From Candidatus Bathyarchaeota archaeon (GTDB lineage Archaea > Thermoproteota > Bathyarchaeia > TCS64 > B23), in NCBI GenBank assembly GCA_029259285.1, contig JAPDJB010000044.1:1-11771 (forward strand): a DNA stretch of 11,771 nucleotides, given 5' to 3'. Numbering within the stretch: position 1 is the stretch's first letter; each line of letters starts with the position of its first letter. The notes below the pieces were generated by a model. The model worked only from the letters and a program-made list of their open reading frames with translations. It had not been told where the DNA came from and searched no databases. Both the position numbers and the translations under genes were made by a program. Positions 11,526 through 11,771 of the stretch are shown here, piece after piece.

Positions 11526-11771
11526 ATGGTTCAGAAGGAGAAGCCTGGCGGAGTTAAGTATGTGATAGAAGCGAAGTTTGTGGTTGAGGGTGTAGTTGAG
11601 AAGCATGACGTCATAGGGGCCATCTTCGGCCAGACCGAGGGCCTATTCCCAAAGAAGCTGGAGCTGAGGGAGCTTCAGAAATCCGGTAAGATCGGTCGGA
11701 TAGACATCATATTGAGGTCTGAGAAGGATAGGACGACGGGGAAGATCATCGTCCCCAGCAGCCTCGACAGG
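11526..11771 (+). CDS. dnaG: Archaeal DnaG-like primase, N-terminal part (cut by window end)
   Basis: The first 82 residues match the archaeal DnaG family: KYVIEAKFVVEGVVEKHDVI (14-33), GAIFGQTEGLF (34-44) and LELRELQKSGKIGRIDI (48-64) are hallmark N-terminal sequences preceding the Toprim domain, which lies beyond the window. In archaea DnaG has primase activity in vitro and is also a core-associated subunit of the RNA exosome, binding poly(A) RNA. The full protein is normally about 400 residues, so roughly four fifths is missing. The gene is divergent from gap with 201 bases between starts. Confidence 0.93.
   Translation, partial: MVQKEKPGGVKYVIEAKFVVEGVVEKHDVIGAIFGQTEGLFPKKLELRELQKSGKIGRIDIILRSEKDRTTGKIIVPSSLDR

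Noticed and set aside
11453..11557. Short ORF (34 codons) overlapping the dnaG start
   Set aside because: No Shine-Dalgarno or recognisable sequence, and it runs into dnaG in another frame. A regulatory upstream ORF is possible but unsupported.
1..11771. CRISPR array, insertion sequence or prophage
   Set aside because: No regularly spaced repeats, transposase, terminal inverted repeats or phage genes were seen on either strand.

Overview
The window looks like a piece of an archaeal genome, probably a thermophilic or anaerobic member of the Thermoproteota/Bathyarchaeia side of the tree. The evidence is an archaeal-type tyrosyl-tRNA synthetase, the start of an archaeal DnaG-like primase, a four-subunit 2-oxoacid:ferredoxin oxidoreductase, frequent GTG/TTG starts, and AT-rich TATA-like boxes about 27 bases upstream of many first genes, as expected for leaderless archaeal transcripts. 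The lineage is inferred from gene content only.

Layout. Bases 1-120 are AT-rich (43 of 120 are G or C by hand count) and read as the start of a Cdc48-like N-domain. They run abruptly into the C-terminal part of a histone-deacetylase-family gene in another frame, so this is a chimeric junction. A flavin-reductase-like gene follows (547-1119). Its stop abuts the stop of a minus-strand class III CoA transferase (1120-2247). Next come a minus-strand O6-methylguanine-DNA methyltransferase and a plus-strand Maf-type nucleotide pyrophosphatase, sharing a 38-base divergent promoter region. A Na+/phosphate cotransporter-family protein (3542-4753) and a PhoU-like DUF47 protein (4794-5477) form a phosphate-uptake pair.

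Centre. korD (ferredoxin subunit, minus strand) is divergent from korA-korB-korG (plus strand, overlapping genes). Together they encode a complete oxidoreductase joining ferredoxin reduction to 2-oxoacid/acyl-CoA conversion. The 514 bases between korG and tyrS hold no convincing full-length protein gene. They contain a small possible ORF, a perfect inverted repeat with a TATA-like box, and a strongly base-paired GC-rich stretch (8731-8922) that I read as a candidate structured RNA of unknown family. This is the most interesting feature here.

Right end. tyrS (8970-10052) overlaps tail to tail with an orphan AbrB/VapB-type regulator (minus). Next is a bacterial-type glyceraldehyde-3-phosphate dehydrogenase (minus), unusual in an archaeon, and then divergently the first 82 codons of dnaG, cut by the window end.

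Functional themes are ferredoxin-linked carbon metabolism (Kor, GAPDH, CoA transferase, flavin reductase), phosphate uptake, nucleotide/DNA quality control (Maf, Ogt), and information processing (TyrRS, DnaG). No CRISPR array, insertion sequence, tRNA or rRNA gene was seen.
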